A stretch of DNA of 34,008 nucleotides, from contig CAYORM010000031.1 of the NCBI GenBank assembly GCA_964406375.1, positions 1-34,008 on the forward strand, given 5' to 3'. Under the pieces are notes generated by a model. It saw nothing but the letters and a program-made list of their open reading frames with translations. It did no database searches and had not been told where the DNA came from. The DNA comes from CAYORM01 sp964406375 (GTDB taxonomy: Bacteria; Pseudomonadota; Alphaproteobacteria; DSM-16000; Inquilinaceae). Within the stretch, counting starts at the first letter, position 1. Each line of letters starts with the position of its first letter. Made by a program: the position numbers and the translations under genes. This document shows positions 7,130 through 14,945 of the stretch, one piece after another.

Positions 7130-10100
7130 TCAGAAGCGCAGGTTGAGGCCGGCCGCGACCGTGTGGCTGTCGGCGTCGTGCTCGTCGAGGCGCCCCTCGT
7201 AACGGATGTAGCCGCCAAGCTGCTCGCTGAAGCGCAGCGAGAGCCCGGCGCCGGCGATCAGGCTGTTGCCGCGCGGGTCGTCGAACCGGGTGTCGAAGCT
7301 GCTCGAACCGCCGACGAAGCGGGCCTCGAGCGCATCGTCCTCTGGCAGCCATTCGCGGCCCCAGGCGAGGCTCAGCACCGGAATGAGCTCGGTGCTGCCG
7401 GACATCATCCGATGCTCGAGCCGCGCACCGACGGAGGAAGCGAGGCTGTGCGTGGTACGGCTCTCGACCTCCAGCGCCGCGCCGCCGCCGCTCTCCTCGT
7501 AGCCCTCCTCGTGGAGATAGACGTATTGCAGCGACACTTCGGGGATGAGGGTCGTCGTCTCCGACAACGGCAGCCGGTAACCAACCCCCAGCCGGCTTGC
7601 GACGTCATGCCCGTCATGGCTCGAGCTGGGTGAACCGCCCAGCCCCGCATCGCGGTCGATGTCGATACGGCTGTAGCCATAGGTGAGCGAGGCGTCGAAC
7701 TGCCAGGGGCCCTCCTCGAGAACGAGATAGGGGCCGATGCGCAGCGTGTCGATCGAACCGTCGCCACCGTTGAGATCCAGCGCGGTGCGGGAATAGCCGC
7801 CGGCGATGCCCCAGCGCCAAGCCGTATCCGACTGTGGCCCCGCGGCCAGCACGACACCGATCGTGTCTGCATCCCCCGCATCCCCCAGGCGGTCGAAGAC
7901 GCCATAGACTCGGGCCGATGATTGCCAACCGGTGCCGGCGGCCGCCCCGTCGCCGCGGCCGATCTGATCGGCGAGAACGGACTGGAAGGCCTGCACCGCA
8001 TGATGGTGCGCCGGGGCGACGCTGACGAGGGCCGAGGGGACCAGCGCATCGAGGGCTGCACCCAGCCCCTCGACATCCAGCCCCTGCAATGCCCCGATCA
8101 GATGACCGAAATCGCTGCCGCCGTCGACGCCCTCGGCGAGATCGGCATCGAGGGCGCGGGCGAGGCGAAGGGCGTTGCCGCCGCGCGCGAAGGGCGCGAG
8201 ATCGGCCGATTCGACGATGGCGTAGAGCGTGCCGTCCTCGATCAGCGCGGTGTAGCTGATGATCGGGCCGCTGCTGAAGCCGAAACCTCCATTGCTGACG
8301 CCGCCTCCGGCGGTGACGAGGGCGAAGCGCTGGCCGGTTTGCACCGGTCCGCCGCCCGTCTTCACGACTTCGAGCGTGCTGCCATTCTCGAAGGTTGCGA
8401 CACCGTCGACCGTGATCCGGTCGTTCATGTCCGGGTCGCCGATCCGCATGCTCAGCCTCCCGGTGGAGGCGAGGGTGAAGTCGCCGGTGAAGCTCGGGCT
8501 CACGAAATCGGCACCCGGATCGTCGCCGCCGGGCCGATAGATCCCGTGGAAGACCGCCTCACCGTCGCCGGTGAACCCCCCACCGCCGGAAACCGGACCG
8601 TGGAAATCCACCGTGCCGAGGATTTCGGTGCTCGCGGCCGTGTCGAGGGTGACCGGGGCCGAGATCGCCGTGTTGCGGAGGGCGAGCAGGCCGCGATGGT
8701 CGATCCCCTCTGCGGTCAGCGTCGCCTCGTCGATCGAGGCGGTTCCTGTGCCATAGATCGTCACGATGCCGGCGACATCCAGGAGGCCGCCATTGGAGAC
8801 GTCCAGGGACCCCGACCCCGTCGCCTCGAGATAATTCCCGCCGATATAGAGATTGGCGCCGACCGTGAGCGTCGCATCGTCGACGGTCACGCTGCCATCG
8901 CCACCGATGACGTTTCCGACATAGACGTCCGCCGTCGTGGTGACGGCGCCACCATCCTCGATGGTCAGCGTGCCCGTGCCGCTATTGCCGACCGCCATCA
9001 CATCGTTGATGGTCCAGCTCGAGCCGGCCCCACCCACCAAGACCGACCCCGCGCTCGTGCTGGTGCGGGCGATATAGGCGACGCCGCTCGATACCGTGCT
9101 GCCACCCAGAATATCGAGGGAGCCGGTGCCGTTGTAGCCGACATAGAGCGCCCCGCCGATCGTCCAGCTCGACTCGCCGGACAGCGAGGCGGAGCCGATG
9201 CTGTCGGCGAGATTGCCCAGATAGGCGCTGCCCTCGACGCTGACCGAGCCGCCATCTTCGATCAGAAGGCTGCTCGGGCTCATGCCGGCATTGCCGATCG
9301 AGAACAGCCCCGCCACCGCCCAGCTCGAGCCCTCGCCCGTGACGGAAGCGATGCCGCTGCCGGAATTACGGCCGACATAGGCGTCGGCCTGACTGTCGAC
9401 CAGGCCGCCATTCGCGATCGTCAGCGTCCCGGAGCCGTTGTTGCCGACGGTCAGGGTGCCCTCGCTCGTCCAGAGCGAGCCCTCGCCCGTGACGGTGACG
9501 TCACCGACACCGGTAAGGGTATTGCCGATCTGGGTGATGCCCTCCGTCGTGAGAATGCCGCCATCCTCAACGGTCACCGTGCCACTGCCGCCATTGCCGA
9601 CGGCAAGCGTACCGCTGATCGTCCAGCTCGATCCTTCGCCGCTGACGGTCGCCTCGCCCGTTGCACCATCGGTCTGGCCCATATTGACGACGGCACTTTC
9701 AACCGTGCCGCCCTCTTCGATGACAAGTTCGCCCGTGCCCTTATTGCCGATGTTGAGATTGCCCTCGCTCGTCCAGAGCGAGCCCTCGCCGCTCACCGTG
9801 ATCTCGCCGGAGCCGGTAGCGGTATTGCCGATCTGGGTGATGCCTTCGGTCGTGAGGGTGCCGCCGTTCTCGATCGCGAGCGTGCCGGTACTGCCGTTGC
9901 CGACGGTGAACGCGCCGGTCAGCGTCCAGCTCGATCCTTCGCCGGTGATGGTGGCCGCACCCGCGGCACTCGACCCGATGTTGGCGGCGTCGCTTTCGAC
10001 GGTGCCGCCCCCTTGGATGTTGAGCGTCCCGCTGCCCTTGTTGCCGACATAGAGCAGGCCTTCCGTGGTCCAGATCGAACCGCCGGAGACCGTGACCGTG

Positions 10101-10588
10101 CCGTCGCCCCCGACGACATTGCCGAGATAGGTGATGCCCCCGCTGATCAGCGAGGCACCGTTCTGGACGTTCACCGTGCCCGTGCCGCCATTGCCGACCG
10201 CCAGGATGCCATCGACCTGCCAGCGCGAATTCTCTCCCGTCACGGTGACGGTGCCCGACGAGCCGGCCTGCCGCCCGACGATGACGTCGTCGGCATTCGT
10301 GAGCGAACTCCCGCCGGAAATCTCGAGGCTGCCGGTACCAGTGTTGCCGATGCGCATCTCGCCGGCCGCCGTCACCTCATCGCCATTGTCGATGACCGGC
10401 GCGTCCTCGGGGGTCGGTGCCTGGGCCGGATCCCAGTTATCCGCCATTGAGAATTCGGAGGACGCACCGTTGCCCGTCCAGACCAACGGCACGGCCTGCG
10501 CGGCACCGCCGGCGAAGGCTATCGGCAACACCGCCGCCCCGATCCATCGCCGCGTGCGGAAGGCCGCGTAGGGGAACAACACGCTCAC
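7130..10588 (-). CDS. Type V autotransporter with T5SS/PEP-CTERM-type repeats
   Basis: Large secreted surface protein with its own outer-membrane pore. The GTG start at 10588 is preceded by a strong GGTGGAGG site with 6-base spacing, giving 1152 residues; ATGs at 10606 and 10636 are in frame but weaker. A signal peptide ends at AQA (about residue 32). Residues about 78-620 are some eleven tandem 50-residue repeats (pattern VGNxGxGTLTIxxGG, then IGNxxxGxG, then VSGEGSSWT), predicted to form a beta-helix. A linker follows. From about residue 885 to the end is an autotransporter beta-barrel (VYGVFDRLGDAGDADTIGV, WGIAGGYSRTALDL) ending in LNLRF, the terminal Phe typical of outer-membrane barrels. 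No protease or lipase motif is seen in the passenger; adhesion or aggregation is likely but unproven. The reverse strand is open over most of this length and is treated as a shadow. Confidence 0.93.
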   Translation of the reverse strand: MSVLFPYAAFRTRRWIGAAVLPIAFAGGAAQAVPLVWTGNGASSEFSMADNWDPAQAPTPEDAPVIDNGDEVTAAGEMRIGNTGTGSLEISGGSSLTNADDVIVGRQAGSSGTVTVTGENSRWQVDGILAVGNGGTGTVNVQNGASLISGGITYLGNVVGGDGTVTVSGGSIWTTEGLLYVGNKGSGTLNIQGGGTVESDAANIGSSAAGAATITGEGSSWTLTGAFTVGNGSTGTLAIENGGTLTTEGITQIGNTATGSGEITVSGEGSLWTSEGNLNIGNKGTGELVIEEGGTVESAVVNMGQTDGATGEATVSGEGSSWTISGTLAVGNGGSGTVTVEDGGILTTEGITQIGNTLTGVGDVTVTGEGSLWTSEGTLTVGNNGSGTLTIANGGLVDSQADAYVGRNSGSGIASVTGEGSSWAVAGLFSIGNAGMSPSSLLIEDGGSVSVEGSAYLGNLADSIGSASLSGESSWTIGGALYVGYNGTGSLDILGGSTVSSGVAYIARTSTSAGSVLVGGAGSSWTINDVMAVGNSGTGTLTIEDGGAVTTTADVYVGNVIGGDGSVTVDDATLTVGANLYIGGNYLEATGSGSLDVSNGGLLDVAGIVTIYGTGTASIDEATLTAEGIDHRGLLALRNTAISAPVTLDTAASTEILGTVDFHGPVSGGGGFTGDGEAVFHGIYRPGGDDPGADFVSPSFTGDFTLASTGRLSMRIGDPDMNDRITVDGVATFENGSTLEVVKTGGGPVQTGQRFALVTAGGGVSNGGFGFSSGPIISYTALIEDGTLYAIVESADLAPFARGGNALRLARALDADLAEGVDGGSDFGHLIGALQGLDVEGLGAALDALVPSALVSVAPAHHHAVQAFQSVLADQIGRGDGAAAGTGWQSSARVYGVFDRLGDAGDADTIGVVLAAGPQSDTAWRWGIAGGYSRTALDLNGGDGSIDTLRIGPYLVLEEGPWQFDASLTYGYSRIDIDRDAGLGGSPSSSHDGHDVASRLGVGYRLPLSETTTLIPEVSLQYVYLHEEGYEESGGGAALEVESRTTHSLASSVGARLEHRMMSGSTELIPVLSLAWGREWLPEDDALEARFVGGSSSFDTRFDDPRGNSLIAGAGLSLRFSEQLGGYIRYEGRLDEHDADSHTVAAGLNLRF
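8720..10356 (-). repeat. Tandem about 150-bp repeats encoding the passenger beta-helix
   Basis: Around eleven copies of a roughly 50-codon unit inside the autotransporter. A higher-order period of exactly 303 bp (two units, 101 codons) is visible. The run CTCGCTCGTC recurs at 9461 and 9764, GTCCAGCTCG at 9621 and 9924, and TATTGCCGAT at 9520 and 9823. Outer copies (8720-9300) are more diverged than the central ones. Confidence 0.85.
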
Positions 10589-10811
10589 TGAACGCCTCCA
10601 CCTCATTCTCGTTATGCCGCATCCGAACTCTCGCATCGGCCCTCTGACTGTATTCGAGATGAACTTCGCCGTTAGTAGAAATTTTGCCTTGACTACAATT
10701 TTTAAGCGAAGCGGCAGGACGCCCGATCCTCGCCGATCCGCAGATCGGAGGCGCCAACACGCTGAAATGCCCGAGTTTCCGACGTACCCGGCGATCCCGG
10801 TCAGACGCGGC
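10589..10811. other. AT-richer intergenic region upstream of the autotransporter gene
   Basis: No gene is supported here. Bases about 10650-10710 are clearly AT-richer than the rest of the window and hold GTAGAAATTTT (10675-10685) and CTACAATTTTT (10693-10703), two imperfect copies offset by 18 bp. This is the likely promoter and regulatory region of the autotransporter gene on the minus strand. I could not pick a convincing -35/-10 pair. Confidence 0.4.
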
Positions 10812-10840
10812 CCGGTGCGGGACGCAGCGGCCCGCGCCGG
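10812..10840 (-). terminator. Hairpin just after the VOC gene
   Basis: Stem CCGGTGCGGG (10812-10821) with CCCGCGCCGG (10831-10840), 9 of 10 bases matched, 9-base loop, starting 4 bp past the VOC stop. No U-tract. Confidence 0.45.
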
Positions 10841-10843
10841 CCT

Positions 10844-11269
10844 TCAGCCGCGGATGCGGACGCCGCCCTCGGCGTCGAACGACCAGTCCGGATTCCAGGC
10901 CACCTCCCAGGTGAAGCCGTCCGGATCTGCAAAATATCCCGAGAGCCCGCCCCAGGGCTGCTCCATCGCGGGCCGCAGCACCCGACCTCCAGCGGCCGCG
11001 GCGCGTGCGAGGAGCGGCTCGACCTCCTCCCGATGTCGGACATTGTGCGCGAGGGCGATGGCCCCGGCCGCGGGCGTGTCCGCCGGCAGGCCCGCATCAG
11101 CCAGCAGGGCCTCGCGCCGCCACAGGGCAAGGACGATCGCGGGGAGCTGAAAGAACACGACCTCCGCCGTTTCGAAGGCCGGCTCCCAACCACACCCCTC
11201 GACATAAAAGCGCCGCGCGCGAGGGAGATCGGCGACCCCGAGCGTCACGAGCGACAGCCGCTGTTCCAT
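10844..11269 (-). CDS. VOC (glyoxalase/dioxygenase-fold) family protein
   Basis: 141 residues with the vicinal-oxygen-chelate fold: opening LSLVTLGVADLPRARRFYVEGCGW, middle VVFFQLPAIVLALW, and closing GGLSGYFADPDGFTWEVAWNPDW. The last carries the usual metal-site Glu in the WEV segment. Substrate unknown. Glyoxalase, antibiotic resistance and dioxygenase functions all occur in this fold and nothing here selects one. The ATG at 11269 has a strong GGAGGG site with suitable spacing; the frame is open further upstream but runs into the tRNA gene. It lies 36 bp downstream of tRNA-Leu on the same strand, so the two may share a transcript. Confidence 0.85.
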   Translation of the reverse strand: MEQRLSLVTLGVADLPRARRFYVEGCGWEPAFETAEVVFFQLPAIVLALWRREALLADAGLPADTPAAGAIALAHNVRHREEVEPLLARAAAAGGRVLRPAMEQPWGGLSGYFADPDGFTWEVAWNPDWSFDAEGGVRIRG

Positions 11270-11305
11270 CCTTTCCCTCCTTCGGGCCGGCGTACCGGGC
11301 GGTGA

Positions 11306-11390
11306 TGGTGCGGACGGCGGGGCTCGAACCCGCACTCCCGAGGGAAGCGGATTTTAAGTCCGCTGCGTCTGCCGATTTCGCCACGTCCGC
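11306..11390 (-). tRNA. tRNA-Leu (anticodon TAA)
   Basis: 85 bases including an encoded 3' CCA (11306-11308). The 7-bp acceptor stem GCGGACG/CGTCCGC is perfect. The anticodon stem GCGGA/TCCGC encloses loop CTTAAAA, giving anticodon TAA, which reads UUA and UUG. The T-arm GCGGGTTCGAGCCCCGC is canonical. A long variable arm (TTCCCTCGGGAG region) marks this as a class II tRNA, as expected for Leu. UUA is very rare in such GC-rich DNA, so this tRNA is probably lightly used. Confidence 0.97.
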
Positions 11391-11420
11391 CCCAGAAAAG
11401 GATGCGCCCCGCCGGCTGCC

Positions 11421-11448
11421 CTGGCAAGGACACGATCCTATCTATACT
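11421..11448 (+). promoter_or_regulatory. Possible sigma-70 promoter for the small membrane protein
   Basis: CTGGCA (11421-11426), 16-bp spacer, then TATACT (11443-11448), within an unusually AT-rich patch. Transcription would start near 11455, about 73 bases before the small gene. TTGATCAA (11448-11455) overlaps the start region. Confidence 0.4.
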
Positions 11449-11527
11449 TGATCAATCATTGCTACCCGGGAGCGTGCAAGGCATCCGTCGCTGGACATCC
11501 AAGGGTGTGCCGGGCGATCCTCACATC

Positions 11528-11698
11528 ATGTCTGATTTCGATATCATCGGCCTGGTGTGGCTGGTCGGCGCGCTCATTCTGGTCGGCCCTTCGGCCGTCC
11601 GGGTGGTGCGCGGCAATCCCAATGCCCTGACCTATGTCGCGCTCTGGCTCGGGATCGCGCTCGCCCTGGGGCTCGGCTACCGTTTCTTCGGTCCCTGA
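11528..11698 (+). CDS. Small two-helix membrane protein
   Basis: 56 residues. Two hydrophobic segments, IIGLVWLVGALILVG (about 6-20) and YVALWLGIALALGLGY (about 36-51), are joined by a basic loop (SAVRVVRGNPNAL). The protein is likely an inner-membrane hairpin. It resembles the membrane-anchor region of alphaproteobacterial TIGR02281-type aspartic proteases in tone, but no protease domain follows. Function unknown. The frame is open from 11402, but this ATG begins the recognisable protein. The ribosome-binding site is weak, so translation is inferred. It converges with the MoCF-domain gene 9 bp away. Confidence 0.6.
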   Translation: MSDFDIIGLVWLVGALILVGPSAVRVVRGNPNALTYVALWLGIALALGLGYRFFGP

Positions 11699-11707
11699 AC
11701 GCGGGGC

Positions 11708-12502
11708 TCAGGCATCGCCGCGCCGCGGCGTGCCGCCGAGCCGCGTCACCATCGCGGCAATCGCCTCGGCCGCAGCCTCGAGCCGCGCCTCATCGATACC
11801 ACGCACGACGAGGCTCGTACCGAAACGCCCCGCCTGGAAATAGGGGTAGCTGCCGATCGACAGGTCGGGAAAGGCGGCGGCGATGGCCCCGAGTTCCATG
11901 GCGATCACGCCTTCGCCGAGATCACAGCCGACCGTGCGACTGGCGATCGGCGCACCACCGACAAGATCGCCGGCCAAGCCGTCGAACATCGCCTGCATGA
12001 TGCGCGGCACGCCGGCGAGCACAAAGACGTTGCCGATGCGAAAGCCCGGCGCGGCACTGACGGGATTATCGATCAACGTTCCGCCTTCGGGGATGTTGGC
12101 CATGCGCAGCCGCGCCTCGGTCAGGTCGGCCGGATTCTCGTAATGCGCGGCGAGGCGGCGCACCGCCTCCGGATGGCGCAGCAGCGGCACGCCGAAGGCG
12201 GCGGCGACGCATTCGGCGGTGATGTCGTCATGCGTCGGCCCGATCCCGCCGGTGGTGAAGACGTAACTGTACCGTGCCCTCAGGGCGTTGAGCGCGGCGA
12301 TGATCTCCTCCCGCTGATCGGGGACGATCCGCGCCTCGCGCAGCGGTATGCCGAGCTCCGAGAGCCGCCCGGCCAGGAAGGCAAGGTTGGCGTCGCGCGT
12401 GCGGCCGGAGAGGATCTCGTCGCCGATGATCAGCAGGGCCGCGGTCGGCTGGGACCCGGCGGGCGCGGGACGGCGCGAAGTCGCATCTGGGTCGATCGTC
12501 AC
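11708..12502 (-). CDS. CinA-like molybdopterin-binding (MoCF) domain protein
   Basis: 264 residues. The MoCF_biosynth domain is clear: ALLIIGDEILSGRTRDANLAFLAGRLSELGI at the start, then the ligand-binding TTGGIGPTHDDIT. The later LAGVPRIMQAMFDGL stretch is shared with the N-terminal half of CinA. The C-terminal PncC (NMN deamidase) half of full-length CinA is absent, so this is the stand-alone form common in alphaproteobacteria, often annotated as competence/damage-inducible protein A. Its reaction is not certain. The GTG at 12502 has a GAGGAGA site at a suitable distance; the frame runs to 12580 but that stretch looks untranslated. Divergent from map. Confidence 0.9.
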   Translation of the reverse strand: MTIDPDATSRRPAPAGSQPTAALLIIGDEILSGRTRDANLAFLAGRLSELGIPLREARIVPDQREEIIAALNALRARYSYVFTTGGIGPTHDDITAECVAAAFGVPLLRHPEAVRRLAAHYENPADLTEARLRMANIPEGGTLIDNPVSAAPGFRIGNVFVLAGVPRIMQAMFDGLAGDLVGGAPIASRTVGCDLGEGVIAMELGAIAAAFPDLSIGSYPYFQAGRFGTSLVVRGIDEARLEAAAEAIAAMVTRLGGTPRRGDA

Positions 12503-12622
12503 GGACGGGATCTCCTCGGGCGATGGGGGCCATGCATGGGCGCCGGGGCAGTGCCCCTCCTCGTAGCGCGGCCGGCGCATCAGATGGTATAGGCTCGATC
12601 ACGCAAAAGACGGATCAGACCC

Positions 12623-13438
12623 TTGTACGACCACGACGCCGCCGAGGCCGCCCAGGTCCCCCTGCACGGTCCGGAGGATTTCGCGGGGATGCGCAGGGCC
12701 GGTCGGCTGGCCGCCTCAGTCCTCGACTACATCGCCCCCCATGTGCGCCCGGGCGTGACCACCGGCGAGCTCGACCGACTGTGCGAAGCCTTCATCCGCG
12801 ACCATGGGGCGGTGCCCGCGCCGCTCGGCTATCGCGGCTATCCGAAGGCCACCTGCATCTCGCTCAACCACGTCGTCTGTCACGGCATCCCGGGCGACCG
12901 GAAGCTCGAAGCCGGCGACATCCTCAATATCGACATCACCGTCATCCTCGACGGCTGGTATGGCGATACGAGCCGGATGTACATCGCCGGCGGCAAGACC
13001 GGGGTGAAGGCGCAGCGGCTGATCGACGCCACCTATGAGGCGATGATGCGCGGCATCGCGGCGATCCGCCCCGGCGCGACGCTCGGCGACATCGGCCACG
13101 CGATCCAATCCTATGTCGAGCCGCTGCGCTTCTCGGTGGTTCGCGATTTCTGCGGGCACGGCCTCGGTCGGGTCTTCCACGCCGCGCCGAGCGTCGTCCA
13201 TTACGGCCGTCCCGGCGAGGGGATGGTGCTGCGCGAGGGCATGTTCTTCACCGTAGAGCCGATGATCAATGCCGGCGGCTGGCCGGTGAAGATCCTCTCG
13301 GATGGCTGGACCGCGGTGACACGCGACAAGAGCCTGTCCGCCCAGTTCGAGCACTCAGTCGGCGTCACCGCCGATGGCTGCGAGATCTTCACCCTGTCGC
13401 CCGCCGGGCACACCAAGCCCCCCTATCCCGAGGGCTGA
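12623..13438 (+). CDS. map: Methionine aminopeptidase, type I
   Basis: Removes the N-terminal Met from nascent proteins in the cytoplasm. 271 residues. All five metal ligands of the pita-bread fold are present: Asp104 and Asp115 in NIDITVILDGWYGDTS, His in FCGHGLGRVFH, Glu in MFFTVEPMI, and Glu in AQFEHSVGVT. The substrate-binding His87 lies in CHGIP. No N-terminal zinc finger is present. The start is a TTG with a weak ribosome-binding site; no better ATG or GTG is seen upstream, while an internal ATG (GMRRAG) would remove conserved sequence. It is followed by radC 6-9 bp later in an apparent operon. Confidence 0.95.
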   Translation: MYDHDAAEAAQVPLHGPEDFAGMRRAGRLAASVLDYIAPHVRPGVTTGELDRLCEAFIRDHGAVPAPLGYRGYPKATCISLNHVVCHGIPGDRKLEAGDILNIDITVILDGWYGDTSRMYIAGGKTGVKAQRLIDATYEAMMRGIAAIRPGATLGDIGHAIQSYVEPLRFSVVRDFCGHGLGRVFHAAPSVVHYGRPGEGMVLREGMFFTVEPMINAGGWPVKILSDGWTAVTRDKSLSAQFEHSVGVTADGCEIFTLSPAGHTKPPYPEG

Positions 13439-13447
13439 GGCCAAGTG

Positions 13448-14230
13448 ATGGACCGCCCTCCCCTTCCCGAACAGGGGGCGCCCGCCAGGGCGCCGTCACG
13501 GGGTCGGGGACGGCGGATGAAACTGGACCCGCCGCCCGAGGCGCCGGCGGCCGAGGCCGCGCCGCATTGGACCGGCCATCGCGACCGGCTGCGGCAGCGC
13601 TTCCTCGAGGGCGGCGCCGGGGCGGTGCAGGATTACGAGCTGCTCGAACTCATTCTTTTCGGGGCCATCCCGCGGCGCGACGTGAAGCCGCTCGCCAAAG
13701 CGCTGATCGCGTCCTTCGGCAGCCTCGGCGGCGTCATGGCGGCGACGCCGGCACAGCTGGCCGCCAGTGGCCCTCTATCCAGTACCGCGGTGTCGCTGAT
13801 CAAGGCGGTCCAGGCGGCCGCCGAATTGATGCTGCGCGAGGGCGTGGCCGAGCGCCCGGTGCTGACCTCCTGGGACCGGTTGCTCGACTATCTCGGCGTC
13901 GCGATGACCTATGAGACGCGCGAGCAGCTCCGTCTCCTGTTCCTCGACAAGAAGAACAAGCTGCTCGCCGATGAGGTCCAGCATCGCGGCACGGTCGACC
14001 ACACCCCACTCTATCCGCGCGAGGTGGTCCGCCGGGCGATCGAGCTGAACGCCAGCGCCCTCATCGTCGCGCACAACCATCCCTCCGGCGACCCCACCCC
14101 GTCGCGCGCCGACATCGCCACGACACGCGAACTCGCCCGCGCGCTCGAGACGGTCGGGATCATCCTGCACGACCATGTCATCGTCGGGCGCGGCCGGTCG
14201 GTGAGCTTCCGGGCGACGGGATTGCTCTGA
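13448..14230 (+). CDS. radC: RadC family (JAB/MPN-domain) protein
   Basis: 260 residues. About residues 35-130 hold a helical region (HRDRLRQRFLEGGAGAVQDYELLELILF, then the PLAKALIASFGSLGGVM helix-hairpin-helix). The C-terminal half is a JAMM/MPN+ domain with HNHPSGDPTPSRAD, which supplies the zinc-binding His pair and Asp. RadC was named for DNA repair, but its biochemical role is unsettled. The ATG at 13448 is directly preceded by an in-frame GTG (13445). A GAGG site overlaps the map stop codon, so translational coupling is likely. Confidence 0.94.
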   Translation: MDRPPLPEQGAPARAPSRGRGRRMKLDPPPEAPAAEAAPHWTGHRDRLRQRFLEGGAGAVQDYELLELILFGAIPRRDVKPLAKALIASFGSLGGVMAATPAQLAASGPLSSTAVSLIKAVQAAAELMLREGVAERPVLTSWDRLLDYLGVAMTYETREQLRLLFLDKKNKLLADEVQHRGTVDHTPLYPREVVRRAIELNASALIVAHNHPSGDPTPSRADIATTRELARALETVGIILHDHVIVGRGRSVSFRATGLL

Positions 14231-14258
14231 AACCCGTGTCCCCGGCGCTTGGCGGGGT

Positions 14259-14945
14259 TCAACCGGCCGGCGACGGGCGATCGAGCCGCCGCGCCATGAA
14301 AAGGGTGTGAGCCGGCAGGCCTGCGGTCGAGACCGCGGCGAAGCCGAGCCGGGCGTAGAAGCCCTGGGCGCGGATGTTCGCCGGGTGGACCTGGAGATGC
14401 AGGCCGGGCGCCCCCGCCGACGCCAACCGCTCCATGAGCCAGGCCAGCGCGACCCGACCGACGCCCTGGCCGCGCGCTGGCGGCAGGAGATCCATATGGG
14501 CATGGGCGGGATAGGCGTCGAGCAGCGCCGGGAAGGCGATCTCCGGCCGATGGATCAGGCGGCGCACCCAGTCCGAGCCGGACCATTTCGCCTCATCCGG
14601 CCCCGGATCTCGGATCCTCTGCCGCAAGGGCGCGAACCATTCCATTTCCGCCCGCCGGGCGAAGCGCGCCGTGTCCGGCGCGCCGAGGAGATAGCCCGCG
14701 ACCCCCGCCGGCCCGACGATCGCGAAGGCGAAATCCGGCTCGAGAACGACATAGGGGCGCACGAAGACGGCGCCGAGGAGCGTCGGATCATCGTGCTGGG
14801 CAGTGGCATCGCGGCCCGCATCGCCGGTGGCCAGGCAGATCGCATCGAACGCCTCGAGATCATCCGGCCGCGCCGGCCGCAGCACATGGCCGGCCGGCAG
14901 AGGCAGCGGTGCCGCTGACGGCGGCGACAGCGATCGCGCGGTCAT
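14259..14945 (-). CDS. GNAT family N-acetyltransferase
   Basis: 228 residues. The acetyl-CoA-binding motif is visible as ARGQGVGRVALAWLMERL, preceded by the beta-4 strand HAHMDLLP and followed by LHLQVHPANIRAQGFYARLGF, the standard GNAT end. The N-terminal 100 residues (VLRPARPDDLEAFDAICLATGD and FAFAIVGPAGVAGYLLGA) resemble the acetyltransferase-like domain found beside bacterial O-GlcNAcases. Substrate unknown. The ATG overlaps the lpxK stop by 4 bp (ATGA), placing this gene at the end of the envelope operon. That may hint at a sugar or lipid substrate but proves nothing. Confidence 0.88.
   Translation of the reverse strand: MTARSLSPPSAAPLPLPAGHVLRPARPDDLEAFDAICLATGDAGRDATAQHDDPTLLGAVFVRPYVVLEPDFAFAIVGPAGVAGYLLGAPDTARFARRAEMEWFAPLRQRIRDPGPDEAKWSGSDWVRRLIHRPEIAFPALLDAYPAHAHMDLLPPARGQGVGRVALAWLMERLASAGAPGLHLQVHPANIRAQGFYARLGFAAVSTAGLPAHTLFMARRLDRPSPAG

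Noticed and set aside
8720..10356. CRISPR-like array in the repeat region
   Set aside because: Repeats are in frame, diverged, about 150 bp long and encode a beta-helix; there are no short identical repeats with unique spacers.
7922..10450. 842-codon open frame on the plus strand opposite the autotransporter
   Set aside because: Produced by the GC-rich repeats of the real gene; its translation is low-complexity and charged (many ADG/RA runs), with no start signal or family motif.
11448..11455. TTGATCAA as an FNR site
   Set aside because: FNR needs TTGAT-N4-ATCAA; here there is no spacer.
14231..14258. Terminator between radC and the GNAT gene
   Set aside because: Only a 5-bp CCCCG/CGGGG stem with an 8-base loop can be drawn, too weak to list.
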